Below, piece by piece: positions 30,986 through 39,263 of a stretch of 64,000 bases of DNA; position 1 is the first letter of the stretch; the number at the start of each line of letters is the position of its first letter. A model generated the notes under the pieces. The model ran no database searches, was not told the origin of the DNA, and worked only from the letters and a program-made list of their open reading frames with translations. The stretch comes from Variovorax sp. PAMC 28711 (lineage in GTDB: Bacteria > Pseudomonadota > Gammaproteobacteria > Burkholderiales > Burkholderiaceae_C): positions 248,001-312,000 of the forward strand of contig NZ_CP014517.1 of the NCBI RefSeq assembly GCF_001577265.1, in the 5' to 3' direction. The translations under genes were made by a program, and so were the position numbers.

Positions 30986-31615
30986 ATGGACATCGACTTC
31001 GCCACCCTCACCGAATACCAGCGCTACAAATTGATGGCCAGCCTGATCGTGCCGCGGCCGATCGCGCTCGTCACCACGCTGGGCACAGACGGCGTGGTCA
31101 ACGCCGCGCCTTTCAGCATGTTCAACATGATGGGTGAGGAGCCACCGATCGTGATGATCAGCGTGAACCGGCTGCAGGACGGCGCGCTGAAGGACACGGC
31201 CGCCAACATCGTTCGCACGAAAGAGTTCGTGGTGCACCTGGCCGACGAAGACACGGCCGAGCAGATGCATCGCTGTGGCGAGCGCCATCCGCCGCATGTG
31301 AGCGAACTCGACGTGGTCGGCTTCACCGCGCTGCCGAGCAACTTCGTCAAACCGCCGCGCATCGCCGAGGCGCCGGTGGCTTTCGAGTGCACGCTGTGGG
31401 AAACGCTCGAAACCGAGAGCCGCCAGATCTTCATCGGCCAGGTGAGATGGATGCACGCGCGCGACGAACTCATCGACACCGAAACGTGGCGCGTGCGCCT
31501 GCAGCACTACTTTCCGGTCGGGCGCTTCGGGGCGAGCTTTTATGTCAAGACCCGCGATCGGTACTCGCTCGCCGCGCAGGGCGAAACGCGGACCACACCG
31601 ATCGACGAGATGTGA
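30986..31615 (+). CDS. Flavin reductase-like FMN-binding protein
   Basis: A 209-residue protein. The N-terminal region KLMASLIVPRPIALVTTLGT and NAAPFSMFNMMGEEPPIV are the FMN-binding signature of the flavin reductase/DIM6-NTAB family, split-barrel flavoproteins that reduce FMN for partner oxygenases or act as oxidoreductases. Substrate unknown. It is the first host gene right of the prophage. Confidence 0.82.
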   Translation: MDIDFATLTEYQRYKLMASLIVPRPIALVTTLGTDGVVNAAPFSMFNMMGEEPPIVMISVNRLQDGALKDTAANIVRTKEFVVHLADEDTAEQMHRCGERHPPHVSELDVVGFTALPSNFVKPPRIAEAPVAFECTLWETLETESRQIFIGQVRWMHARDELIDTETWRVRLQHYFPVGRFGASFYVKTRDRYSLAAQGETRTTPIDEM

Positions 31616-31624
31616 GCGGGCCGA

Positions 31625-32320
31625 TCAGGCGACGGTGAGCGACTGCAGCCAGTCGATCGACTGTTGCAGCTCGCCGGGCCGGATCTCGTGCCCGCCCGGA
31701 AAGTCGGCGCCCGACAGCGCGATCGGCAAGGTGCCGACCACCGCGCGCGTGTGCTCCGCCGCCGCCAGCGGGATCACGGCGTCGTCGGTGCCGTGGCTCA
31801 CCCACAGCGCCTTGCCTTCGAAGGCCTCGCGCGGTGCCACGTGCGGCTCCACCTGCACCAGCAGCCGGCTGTGCCAGACCATGGCAGCGCGCAACTTTTC
31901 GGGCTGCGTCAGCAACAGCGAGAGCGACATGATCCCGCCCTGGCTGAAGCCACCGACCACCGTGCGCTCCGGTGGAATGCCGAGCTGCTCGCCGATCGAC
32001 GAGACCAATTCGCCGACCAGAAAGCGACTCTCGCGCTCCTGCCCCTCGTCGATGGTGCGACGGCCGTCGGCGGCCACCTGGAACGCGAACCACGCATAGG
32101 CATCCGGCGCCATCACGTTGGGTGCGCGAAGGCTGACGACGTGGAACTGCGGCGGCATCAGGTGGGCCAACCCGAACAGGTCGCCCTCGTTGCTGCCGAC
32201 ACCGTGCAACAGCACCAGCAACCAGGGCTCGGCGATGTCCGCGCGGACGGGGCGCGCCAGGAACGAGAGCGGCAAGTGCAAGGTGGGCGGCTGGGGCTCG
32301 ATCGGATTCATCGTTTTCAT
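31625..32320 (-). CDS. Phospholipase/carboxylesterase family hydrolase
   Basis: A 231-residue alpha/beta hydrolase. LLVLLHGVGSNEGDLFGLA near the N-terminus gives the oxyanion hole, GGFSQGG carries the nucleophilic Ser, HGTDDAVIP the Asp and GGHEI the His. The start was chosen at the ATG overlapping the upstream stop (ATGA); a second ATG lies 3 codons later. Likely a cytoplasmic esterase of acyl esters, translated together with the nitronate monooxygenase. Confidence 0.85.
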   Translation of the reverse strand: MKTMNPIEPQPPTLHLPLSFLARPVRADIAEPWLLVLLHGVGSNEGDLFGLAHLMPPQFHVVSLRAPNVMAPDAYAWFAFQVAADGRRTIDEGQERESRFLVGELVSSIGEQLGIPPERTVVGGFSQGGIMSLSLLLTQPEKLRAAMVWHSRLLVQVEPHVAPREAFEGKALWVSHGTDDAVIPLAAAEHTRAVVGTLPIALSGADFPGGHEIRPGELQQSIDWLQSLTVA

Positions 32321-33354
32321 TTTCCTGTTCCTTCGGCCAGCGCACGTGTCACTTCGGCGGCGGGAACCGCGCGACACCCTGTCGCATTTTGGCCCGACCA
32401 CAGCGGCGTGAAGTCAGTGTTGCCCAGAGCCTCTGCCCTGGCGCGCAAGGGCGCGATGCCCGACGTGGCGAGCGGGAACGCTGGCGGCGCATTTCCGATC
32501 GGCCCGAGCTCCCGCATCACGCGGTTCACGACGCCGCGTGCCGGCCGGCCGGTGAACACGTTGGTCAGCGCCGTGTGCCGCGCCGCATCGCTCTGCAGCG
32601 CCGCGCGATGCAAATTCGACGTCGTGGCTTCGGGGCACAGCAGATACGCCGTGCCGACCTGCACACCGGCCGCGCCGAGCGCCATGGCCGCCGCCACGCC
32701 CTCGGCATCGGCAATGCCGCCCGCTGCGATCACCGGCACCCGGAGCCGCCGCACCAGCTGGGGCAGCAAGGCGAAGGTGCCGAGTTGCAGCGTGAGATCG
32801 TGCGAGAGAAAATGACCGCGGTGCCCGCCGGCTTCGAGGCCTTGCGCGATCACCACGTCCGCCCCGTGCGCCTCGAGCCAGAGCGCTTCATCGAGCGTGG
32901 TGGCCGAAGCCAGCACCTTTGCGCCCCAACCCCGCACCCGTTCCAGCGACGCGGCCGACGGCAAGCCGAAATGAAAGCTCACGACCGGCGGCGCGAATTC
33001 GGCCAGAAGCGTGGCCGCGGCTTCGTCGAACGGATGGCGACCCGGGCCGGCACCGATGCTGGTCGGGTCGATGCCGTACTCGGCGTAGTAAGGCGCCAGC
33101 GCACCGCGCCAGGCGGCTTCGCGTGCGGCGTCGGGCACAGGCGGCGTGTGGCAGAAGAAGTTGACGTTGAAGGGCTTGTCGGTGCCGGCGCGGATCGCCG
33201 CGAGCTCGCCGCGCAGCGCATCGGGCGTGAGCATCGCGCCGGGCAGTGAACCCAGCCCGCCTGCGTTGCTCACCGCGATGGCGAGCGCACTGCCCTGCAC
33301 GCCGGCCATCGGGGCCTGGATCACCGGCCATCGAATCCCGAGAAGATCTTTCAT
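32317..33354 (-). CDS. Nitronate monooxygenase-like FMN oxidoreductase
   Basis: A 345-residue TIM barrel. WPVIQAPMAGVQGS at the N-terminus, VVIAQGLEAGGHRG (His near 170) and VPVIAAGGIADAEGVAAAMA with the phosphate-binding loop are typical of 2-nitropropane dioxygenase/nitronate monooxygenase, which oxidises nitronates such as propionate 3-nitronate. A start nine codons earlier, touching the Lrp stop as TGATG, is also possible. Forms an operon with the esterase. Confidence 0.88.
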   Translation of the reverse strand: MKDLLGIRWPVIQAPMAGVQGSALAIAVSNAGGLGSLPGAMLTPDALRGELAAIRAGTDKPFNVNFFCHTPPVPDAAREAAWRGALAPYYAEYGIDPTSIGAGPGRHPFDEAAATLLAEFAPPVVSFHFGLPSAASLERVRGWGAKVLASATTLDEALWLEAHGADVVIAQGLEAGGHRGHFLSHDLTLQLGTFALLPQLVRRLRVPVIAAGGIADAEGVAAAMALGAAGVQVGTAYLLCPEATTSNLHRAALQSDAARHTALTNVFTGRPARGVVNRVMRELGPIGNAPPAFPLATSGIAPLRARAEALGNTDFTPLWSGQNATGCRAVPAAEVTRALAEGTGK

Positions 33355-33380
33355 GCAGCCGATTGTCTCCGGCGCGGGCA

Positions 33381-33839
33381 TCAGGCGTAGTCGAGTGGCA
33401 GCGCAGTCGTGTACTTGATCTGCTCCATCGCGAAGCTGGAGCTCACGTCGGACAACTCGACCTCGCGGATCATGCGTTTGTAGACAGCGTCGTAGGCCTT
33501 GATGTCGGGCACGACCACTCGAAGCAGGTAGTCGTTGTCGCCGCTCATCCGGTAGAACTCGACGATCTGCGGGATGGCCGCGACCACTGCGCTGAAGCGC
33601 TTGAACCACTTTTCGTTGTGCTGGCTGGTGCGGATCGCCACGAACACCGTCACGCCCACGTTGAGCTTGTCGGGGTCGAGCAAGGCCACCCGCTGGCGGA
33701 TGTAGCCCTCACGCTCCAGCCGCTGGATGCGCCGCCAGCAGGGCGTGGCCGAGAGGCTCACCTGCTCGCTGATTTCCTGCAGCGACGCGCTCGCATTGAC
33801 TTGCAGCAGCTCGAGAATCAACTTGTCGATTTTGTCCAT
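33381..33839 (-). CDS. Lrp/AsnC-family transcriptional regulator
   Basis: A 152-residue regulator, start MDKIDKLILELLQVNAS. Winged HTH SLQEISEQVSLSATPCWRRI (about 20-40), then an AsnC effector domain with RTSQHNEKWFKRF and MSGDNDYLLRVVVPDI. It is transcribed divergently from the cystathionine beta-lyase-like gene and probably controls it in response to an amino acid. Confidence 0.9.
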   Translation of the reverse strand: MDKIDKLILELLQVNASASLQEISEQVSLSATPCWRRIQRLEREGYIRQRVALLDPDKLNVGVTVFVAIRTSQHNEKWFKRFSAVVAAIPQIVEFYRMSGDNDYLLRVVVPDIKAYDAVYKRMIREVELSDVSSSFAMEQIKYTTALPLDYA

Positions 33840-33983
33840 GGGAGTAGGCACATCCAATATTCATCGCGTCAGGAGCAATATTTTGCGCCATACGTCGAAT
33901 ACAGGGAACATTTCAGCAAAAGAAACCCCGCCGCTCTTCCTAGACTGGAGCACCGACAACAGCATCTGCGAAAGACCGGCCCG

Positions 33984-35159
33984 TTGACTTCCTTCGAATC
34001 AGAAACCCACCTCGTGCGCGCAGGGCGCGACCCGTCGAGCCATGCGGGCATGGTCAACACGCCGGTTTTTCGCGGCTCCACGATCTTGTCGAACTCGCTC
34101 GGCGAATGGGAATCGCGCAAGCTGCCGGGCAATCCGTACGCGTCGTACGGACGCTTCGGTACGCCCACGACCCGAGCGCTCGAGACCGCACTCGCCGAAC
34201 TGGAAGGCGGCCATCGCTCGATCGTTTTTCCTTCGGGTCTGGCCGCCTGCACGCACAGCCTCATGGCCCTGTTGAAGCCGGGCGACCATGTGCTCTTGAC
34301 CGACAGCGTGTACGGCCCGACGCGCGACTTCGCGCTCAGCGTGCTCACGCGTTTCGGCATCGAGGTCGAGTTCTTCGATCCACTCGCAGGCAGCGAGATC
34401 CGGCATCAGATCCGTCGCAACACGCGCGTCGTGTTCGTCGAGTCGCCCGGCTCGGCCACTTTCGAAGTGCAGGACATCCCGGCGATCGCGCGCGAGGCGC
34501 ACAAGGTGGATGCGTTCGTGGTGATGGACAACACATGGGCCAGTCCCTTGTTCTTCAAGCCTTTCGAACACGGTGTCGACATCTCGATCCAGGCCGCGAC
34601 GAAGTACATCGTTGGCCACTCCGACGCACTGCTCGGCGCCGCGACGGCGAACGAGCGCGCATGGTCGCTGCTGCAGCGAACCGCACACGACTTCGGCCAA
34701 ACTGCCGGTCCCGACGACCTCTACCTCGCGCTGCGCGGCCTGCGCAGCCTGTCGGTGCGCCTGCACCGCCATTGGGAAAACGGCGTGCTGCTGGCCGAGA
34801 GCCTGGCGCGTCACCCGATGGTCGCGCAGGTGCTGCACCCTGCCCTGCCCGGCGACCCGGGCCACGCGCTGTGGCGGCGTGACTTCAAGGGCGCGAGCGG
34901 CCTCTTCGCCATCGCGCTGAAGCCGGTGAGCCGCGACGCGCTCGCCGTGTTCTTCGACAGCCTCGAGTTGTTCGGCATCGGCCTCTCTTGGGGCGGCTAC
35001 GAAAGCCTCGTGCTGCCGATGCTGGAGGCGCCTGCGCGTGCTGTTCGTCCCTGGAAACTCGAAGGCCCGATGGTCCGCGTCCATGCCGGACTGGAATCGT
35101 GCAACGACCTGATGCTCGACATGCAATCCGCACTCGACCGCATGCAGCGACACGCCTGA
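33984..35159 (+). CDS. metC: Cystathionine beta-lyase / Cys-Met PLP enzyme
   Basis: A 391-residue PLP enzyme of the Cys/Met metabolism family. No ATG fits the N-terminus; TTG at 33984 (TSFESETHLVRAGRDP) is the best start, and the ribosome site is poor. Lys207 in AATKYIVGHSD is the Schiff-base lysine; SVYGPTRDF and MDNTWASP bind PLP. Substrate could be cystathionine or another sulfur amino acid. Divergent from an Lrp regulator and closed by a strong terminator. Confidence 0.88.
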   Translation: MTSFESETHLVRAGRDPSSHAGMVNTPVFRGSTILSNSLGEWESRKLPGNPYASYGRFGTPTTRALETALAELEGGHRSIVFPSGLAACTHSLMALLKPGDHVLLTDSVYGPTRDFALSVLTRFGIEVEFFDPLAGSEIRHQIRRNTRVVFVESPGSATFEVQDIPAIAREAHKVDAFVVMDNTWASPLFFKPFEHGVDISIQAATKYIVGHSDALLGAATANERAWSLLQRTAHDFGQTAGPDDLYLALRGLRSLSVRLHRHWENGVLLAESLARHPMVAQVLHPALPGDPGHALWRRDFKGASGLFAIALKPVSRDALAVFFDSLELFGIGLSWGGYESLVLPMLEAPARAVRPWKLEGPMVRVHAGLESCNDLMLDMQSALDRMQRHA

Positions 35160-35204
35160 CCACGCGACGCCATCATGAACGGGCACAACGCTCTTTCTCC
35201 TGTC

Positions 35205-35236
35205 AACGGCCCGTCTTGTGCGGGCCGTTTTTGTTT
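35205..35236 (+). terminator. Rho-independent terminator
   Basis: AACGGCCCG-TCTTGTG-CGGGCCGTT followed by TTTGTTT, 45 bases after the lyase stop. Strong 9-bp stem. Confidence 0.85.
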
Positions 35237-35525
35237 GGGCACGCGCATCGAAACGTGCATCGAAAGCGACAACGCACTCTTTTCAAGCGCCCTGGCGCGC
35301 GTATGGTCGGCTGGGCGCGCGCGCGCCGGTCGAGGTGCGATTCCAGCGGTCGAAATATTTTCCCCCATGGGGGCCGCTGAAAGAAAATCCACATTCGCGC
35401 ACAATCGCAATAACGAACGATATTGGAATATTTTTCCAAGTTATATGCATATAGCGCAATCTTCTATTCGACAAAGCGAATTCGATCGCTCATTAATTAC
35501 TACTTGGCATGGACATTGCCTTTAA
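35237..35525. other. Gene-free stretch before the Bug receptor
   Basis: Unusually A+T-rich toward the right end compared with its surroundings, with the palindrome CCCCCATGGGGG near 35365 and ATATGCATAT near 35444. Probably holds the promoter of the next gene. A short frame (35175-35525) looks non-coding. Confidence 0.4.
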
Positions 35526-36569
35526 TTGCCTAAGTTCCTGATCACTTTTCACCGACGTGACCCGTATGACCCATCGACTCTTCCCCGCCGCGCGGCAGCC
35601 GCGCTCTTCGCCGTTGCCCTGTCGCTCGTCGTGCATTCGACGCCGGCATCGGCGGACGAGTGGCCCTCCAAGCCCATCATGATGATCATGGGATTCCCGG
35701 CCGGCTCCGGGGTCGATGTGGTGGCCCGCGCCATCCAGGAGCCCTTGGGCAAGGAGCTGGGCCAGCCGGTCATCATCGACTACAAGGCCGGTGCCGCCGG
35801 CAACATCGCCAGTGAGTACGTGGCACGCGCCAAACCCGACGGCTACACGCTGGTCTTCGGCACGGCCGCCACGCACGGCAGCAACGCGGCGCTCTACAAG
35901 AAGCTCCCCTTCGATGTCGAGAACGACTTCATCGCGGTGTCGCCGGTGCTCGATGTGTCGAACGTGCTCACCATCAATCCGGACGTCATCAACGTCACGA
36001 CGCTCAAGCAGTTCGTCGACCTGGTGAAGGCGAATCCCGGAAAGTACAACTACGCGTCGACCGGCAACGGCGCCGGCACGCACATGGCCTTTGCCGAGTT
36101 CAACTCGCGGCTCGGACTGCAGATGACACACGTGCCCTACAAGGGTGGCCCCGAGGCCATCAGTTCGGTGGTGAAGGGCGAGACCTGCTGCATCATGAAT
36201 CAGGTGCAGACGGTGCTGCCGCAGTACAAGGCCGGCAAGGTGCGCCTGCTGGGCGTGACCACTGCGGCGCCCGTGGCAGCCGTGAAAGAAGTGCCGACGA
36301 TCGCGTCCAGCGGGCTGCCCGGCACGGCCGGTTTCGACAGCTCGATCTGGTTCGCGGTCTTCGCGCCGAAAGGCACCGACCCGACGATCGTCGACAAGCT
36401 CAATGCCGCCATCAAGTCGGTCATGGCCGAACCCGAATTGCGCGCAAAATTCGAGAGCCAGGGCAACACGGTACGCGTCGAGTCGCCCGCGCAGTTCAAG
36501 AAAACGGTGCATGACAACCGCATGAAGTGGGCAGAGGTCGCGAAGGCCGCCAACATCAGCCTCGACTGA
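35526..36569 (+). CDS. Tripartite tricarboxylate transporter receptor (Bug family)
   Basis: A 347-residue periplasmic binding protein. The signal region contains LPRRAAAALFAVALSLVVHS and ends SADEWPSKPI. Bug motifs include the ligand loop GFPAGSGVDVVAR, YKAGAAGNIAS and VPYKGGPEAISSV. The start is uncertain: only TTG (35526) is in frame, while an ATG at 35566 lies in another frame, so a small indel near the start is possible. Orphan receptor: no TctA/TctB nearby. Confidence 0.88.
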   Translation: MPKFLITFHRRDPYDPSTLPRRAAAALFAVALSLVVHSTPASADEWPSKPIMMIMGFPAGSGVDVVARAIQEPLGKELGQPVIIDYKAGAAGNIASEYVARAKPDGYTLVFGTAATHGSNAALYKKLPFDVENDFIAVSPVLDVSNVLTINPDVINVTTLKQFVDLVKANPGKYNYASTGNGAGTHMAFAEFNSRLGLQMTHVPYKGGPEAISSVVKGETCCIMNQVQTVLPQYKAGKVRLLGVTTAAPVAAVKEVPTIASSGLPGTAGFDSSIWFAVFAPKGTDPTIVDKLNAAIKSVMAEPELRAKFESQGNTVRVESPAQFKKTVHDNRMKWAEVAKAANISLD

Positions 36570-36591
36570 CCGCGCACTCCGAGCTCCCCAG

Positions 36592-38043
36592 ATGACCATG
36601 GAACTCCCCTCCTCTTCCAGCGGCGCGCCCATCGGGCTCGCCGCCCTCGAACACCGACTGGCGCGCGACCTGGAATGTCTCGGCTGGCCGGCCCGCGCCT
36701 GGATGCCGCCGCAGCCGGACGACCTCGGCATGCCTCAGCACGACGTGGTCGTCATCGGCGGTGGCCAGGCCGGCCTGGCTGCGGCCGCCGCGCTCGCGCA
36801 GCAAGGCATCCACGCCATGGTGCTCGACCGCGCAACCTTCGACTTCGAAGGCCCCTGGGCCACCACGGCGCGCATGGAAACGCTGCGCTCGCCCAAGGAG
36901 CTCACCGGGCCTGCGCTGGGCCTGCCGGCACTGACCTTCCGCGCCTGGTTCGAGGCGCAATTCGGTGCCGACGACTGGGCACGACTCGACAAGATCCCAC
37001 GCCTGCAGTGGATGGACTACCTGCGCTGGTATCGCCGCGTGATGGCCGTCGACGTGCGCAACGAAACGACAGTGACCGCGGTGCGCCCGCGAGCCGACGG
37101 CAAGGTGCAGCTCGACCTGTCCACGCCGGCCGGCCCGAGCCGCGTGCTGGCGCGCCGCGTCGTGCTCGCGACCGGCCGCGACGGCCTCGGCGGGCCGGCG
37201 GTTCCCGGCTTCATGCAGTCGCTCGACCGCGCACGCTGGGCGCATTCGTCCGACGTGATGGACTACCGCACGCTGAAAGGTTTGCGCGTGGGCGTGGTGG
37301 GCGCAGGCTCGTCGGCGATGGACAGCGCCGCGACCGCGCTCGAGGCCGGCGCCGCGAGCGTCGACCTGTTGATTCGTCGCGACGACCTGCCGCGCATCAA
37401 CAAATCCAAGGGTGCCGGCGTGCCGGGGCTGACCCACGGCCATTTCGATCTGCCCGACACGCTCAAGTGGAAATTGCGTCACTACATCAACGTGGCCAAC
37501 GTGCCGCCACCGCACGGCAGCACGCTGCGCGTGTCGCGCCACGCCAATGCGCGCTTCAATTTCAGCTGCCCGATCCTGTCCGTCGAGCAGGACGGCGCCG
37601 CGCTGCGCGTGAGCACGCCGAAGCGGGAATTCGCCTTCGATTTCCTCATCGTCTCGACCGGCTTCAAGGTCGACTGGCATGCGCGGCCGGAGTACGCCGC
37701 GATCGCCTCGCACGTGCGTGCCTGGAAAGACCGTTTCGTGCCCGCACCGGGCCAGGAAGACACCGAACTCGCCGACTCCCCCGACCTCGGCCCGTTGTTC
37801 GAGCTGCAGGAAAAGACACCGGGCGCATGCCCCGGGCTCGACCGCATCCATTGCTTTTGCTATCCCGCGACCTTGTCGCACGGCTCGGTCTCGGGCGACA
37901 TCCCGGCGATCAGCGAAGGCGCTCGGCGCCTCGCCACCGGCCTGGCCAGCGCGTTCTACCGCGAAGACTTCGAGCACCACTACGCGAAGCTCGAAGCCTA
38001 CGACGACCCCGAGTTGCTGGGCAACGAATGGGTGCCCGCTTGA
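36592..38043 (+). CDS. FAD/NAD(P)-binding flavin monooxygenase
   Basis: A 483-residue flavoenzyme. FAD motif VVVIGGGQAGLAAAAALA begins near residue 52 and the NADPH motif VGVVGAGSSAMDSAATAL near 238, the class B monooxygenase layout; a C-terminal ATG-type segment (FLIVSTGFKVDW) follows. The N-terminal 45 residues precede the first motif. It starts the transport/oxidation cluster and may hydroxylate or oxygenate the imported substrate. Confidence 0.88.
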   Translation: MTMELPSSSSGAPIGLAALEHRLARDLECLGWPARAWMPPQPDDLGMPQHDVVVIGGGQAGLAAAAALAQQGIHAMVLDRATFDFEGPWATTARMETLRSPKELTGPALGLPALTFRAWFEAQFGADDWARLDKIPRLQWMDYLRWYRRVMAVDVRNETTVTAVRPRADGKVQLDLSTPAGPSRVLARRVVLATGRDGLGGPAVPGFMQSLDRARWAHSSDVMDYRTLKGLRVGVVGAGSSAMDSAATALEAGAASVDLLIRRDDLPRINKSKGAGVPGLTHGHFDLPDTLKWKLRHYINVANVPPPHGSTLRVSRHANARFNFSCPILSVEQDGAALRVSTPKREFAFDFLIVSTGFKVDWHARPEYAAIASHVRAWKDRFVPAPGQEDTELADSPDLGPLFELQEKTPGACPGLDRIHCFCYPATLSHGSVSGDIPAISEGARRLATGLASAFYREDFEHHYAKLEAYDDPELLGNEWVPA

Positions 38044-38086
38044 TCCTCGCCGACCCCCATTCGGATTCACTCAACCCGCTCCAGAC

Positions 38087-38605
38087 ATGACAACCCTTGC
38101 ATCCCCGATCGACGTGATCGACCAGATCGTCCCGCTGGTCCCCGGCAGGCCAACCCATGCCGCGCGCCACGAGCGCGCCAAGGTGGTCGCCGCCACCCAG
38201 GCCAGCTACGAAGGCATGTTCTCGCCCGACATCGAAGGCATCTCGGTCGTCGAGCGCCTGTTGGTCGCCTTCCACACCGCAGTGCTGTCGAAAGACGCTG
38301 CACTGGCCGCGCATTACCGCAGCCGCCTCGTCGTCGAAAAAGCCGATCCAGCGCTCATCGACGCTGTCGAAACCGGCGCGATCGCCACGTTCGACAGCGA
38401 ACGCATCGCGACCATCCTGGGTTTCACCACCAAGCTGATCGAGCGACCCATTGAGGGCGATCGCGCTGCCGTGCAGGCGCTGGTCGATGCGGGCCTCACG
38501 ACGCCGGCCATCGTCGCGCTCGGCCAGCTCATCGCCTTTCTGTCGTACCAGGTGCGCGTCGTCGCTGGCCTGAAGGCGATGGCCGCAGCGGAGGTGACCG
38601 CATGA
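38087..38605 (+). CDS. CMD domain protein (Avi_7170-like)
   Basis: A 172-residue helical protein starting MTTLASPIDVIDQIVPL. It belongs with carboxymuconolactone decarboxylase/AhpD-like folds but lacks the CxxC pair. Pairing with the next gene and a peptide-type ABC transporter matches the Avi_7170/Avi_7169 families named in TIGRFAM. It ends with an ATGA overlap on the next gene. Biochemical role unknown. Confidence 0.75.
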   Translation: MTTLASPIDVIDQIVPLVPGRPTHAARHERAKVVAATQASYEGMFSPDIEGISVVERLLVAFHTAVLSKDAALAAHYRSRLVVEKADPALIDAVETGAIATFDSERIATILGFTTKLIERPIEGDRAAVQALVDAGLTTPAIVALGQLIAFLSYQVRVVAGLKAMAAAEVTA

Positions 38606-39204
38606 GCGCCGTCATCCACATCAACGGCTTCACCAACGCGGTCCTCGACTGGGCCTCCTGGCTCGACACCGTGCAGCTCGACAACGCCACGCCCGAGCAG
38701 ATCGCCGCGCTCGACGAGATGAGCCCGACGGCCAAGCAGTCGGCCTACTTCCTGTTGCTGGCGCACCAGCCCGAGATCCTGCTGCAGCGCTCCATCGCCT
38801 TCAACGCGATCATGTTCGCGCCGGGCGGCATGCCGCGCGCTGAACGCGAACTCGGCGCCACGGTGGAGTCGCGTATCAACGGCTGCGTGTACTGCACGTC
38901 GGTGCACGCGCAGCGCTTCGAACAACTCGCCAAGCGCCGCGATGTGATCGAGCAGGTCTTCGAAGACCCGCTCACTGCCGGCACCACCGACCGCGAGAAA
39001 GCCATCGTGCAGTTTTCGGCCGAGCTCACGCTGCGGCCCGATGCGCTGTCGGCCTCGCACGTCCATGCGCTCAAGGCCGTCGGCCTGACCGACATCGAAG
39101 TGCTCGACCTGGTGCATTCGGTCGCGCTCTTCGCGTGGGCCAATCGCCTGATGCTCAACCTCGGCGAGCCGATCTTCCCGAGCGCGACCGCCGACGCGGG
39201 CTGA
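38602..39204 (+). CDS. Alkylhydroperoxidase domain protein (Avi_7169-like)
   Basis: A 200-residue AhpD-fold protein. The active-site CVYCTSVHAQ (CxxC plus His) lies near residue 95, so it can act as a thiol peroxidase or reductase. It is translated together with the CMD partner. Its C-terminus (DLVHSVALFAWANRLMLNLG) is partly duplicated as a remnant at 46104-46211. Confidence 0.82.
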   Translation: MSAVIHINGFTNAVLDWASWLDTVQLDNATPEQIAALDEMSPTAKQSAYFLLLAHQPEILLQRSIAFNAIMFAPGGMPRAERELGATVESRINGCVYCTSVHAQRFEQLAKRRDVIEQVFEDPLTAGTTDREKAIVQFSAELTLRPDALSASHVHALKAVGLTDIEVLDLVHSVALFAWANRLMLNLGEPIFPSATADAG

Positions 39205-39263
39205 GCGTATTTTTCCTTTCCTGTCCTTTCCTTTTTCCAACGCCTCCACTTGAAGAGATCCGG

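Noticed and set aside
33246..33983. N-terminal extension of the cystathionine beta-lyase-like frame
   Set aside because: It lies antisense to the Lrp and nitronate monooxygenase genes and shows no PLP-enzyme sequence; the real start must be near 33984.
35175..35525. 116-codon plus-strand frame after the lyase
   Set aside because: It includes the terminator hairpin and A+T-rich noncoding sequence; no ribosome site or protein-like pattern.
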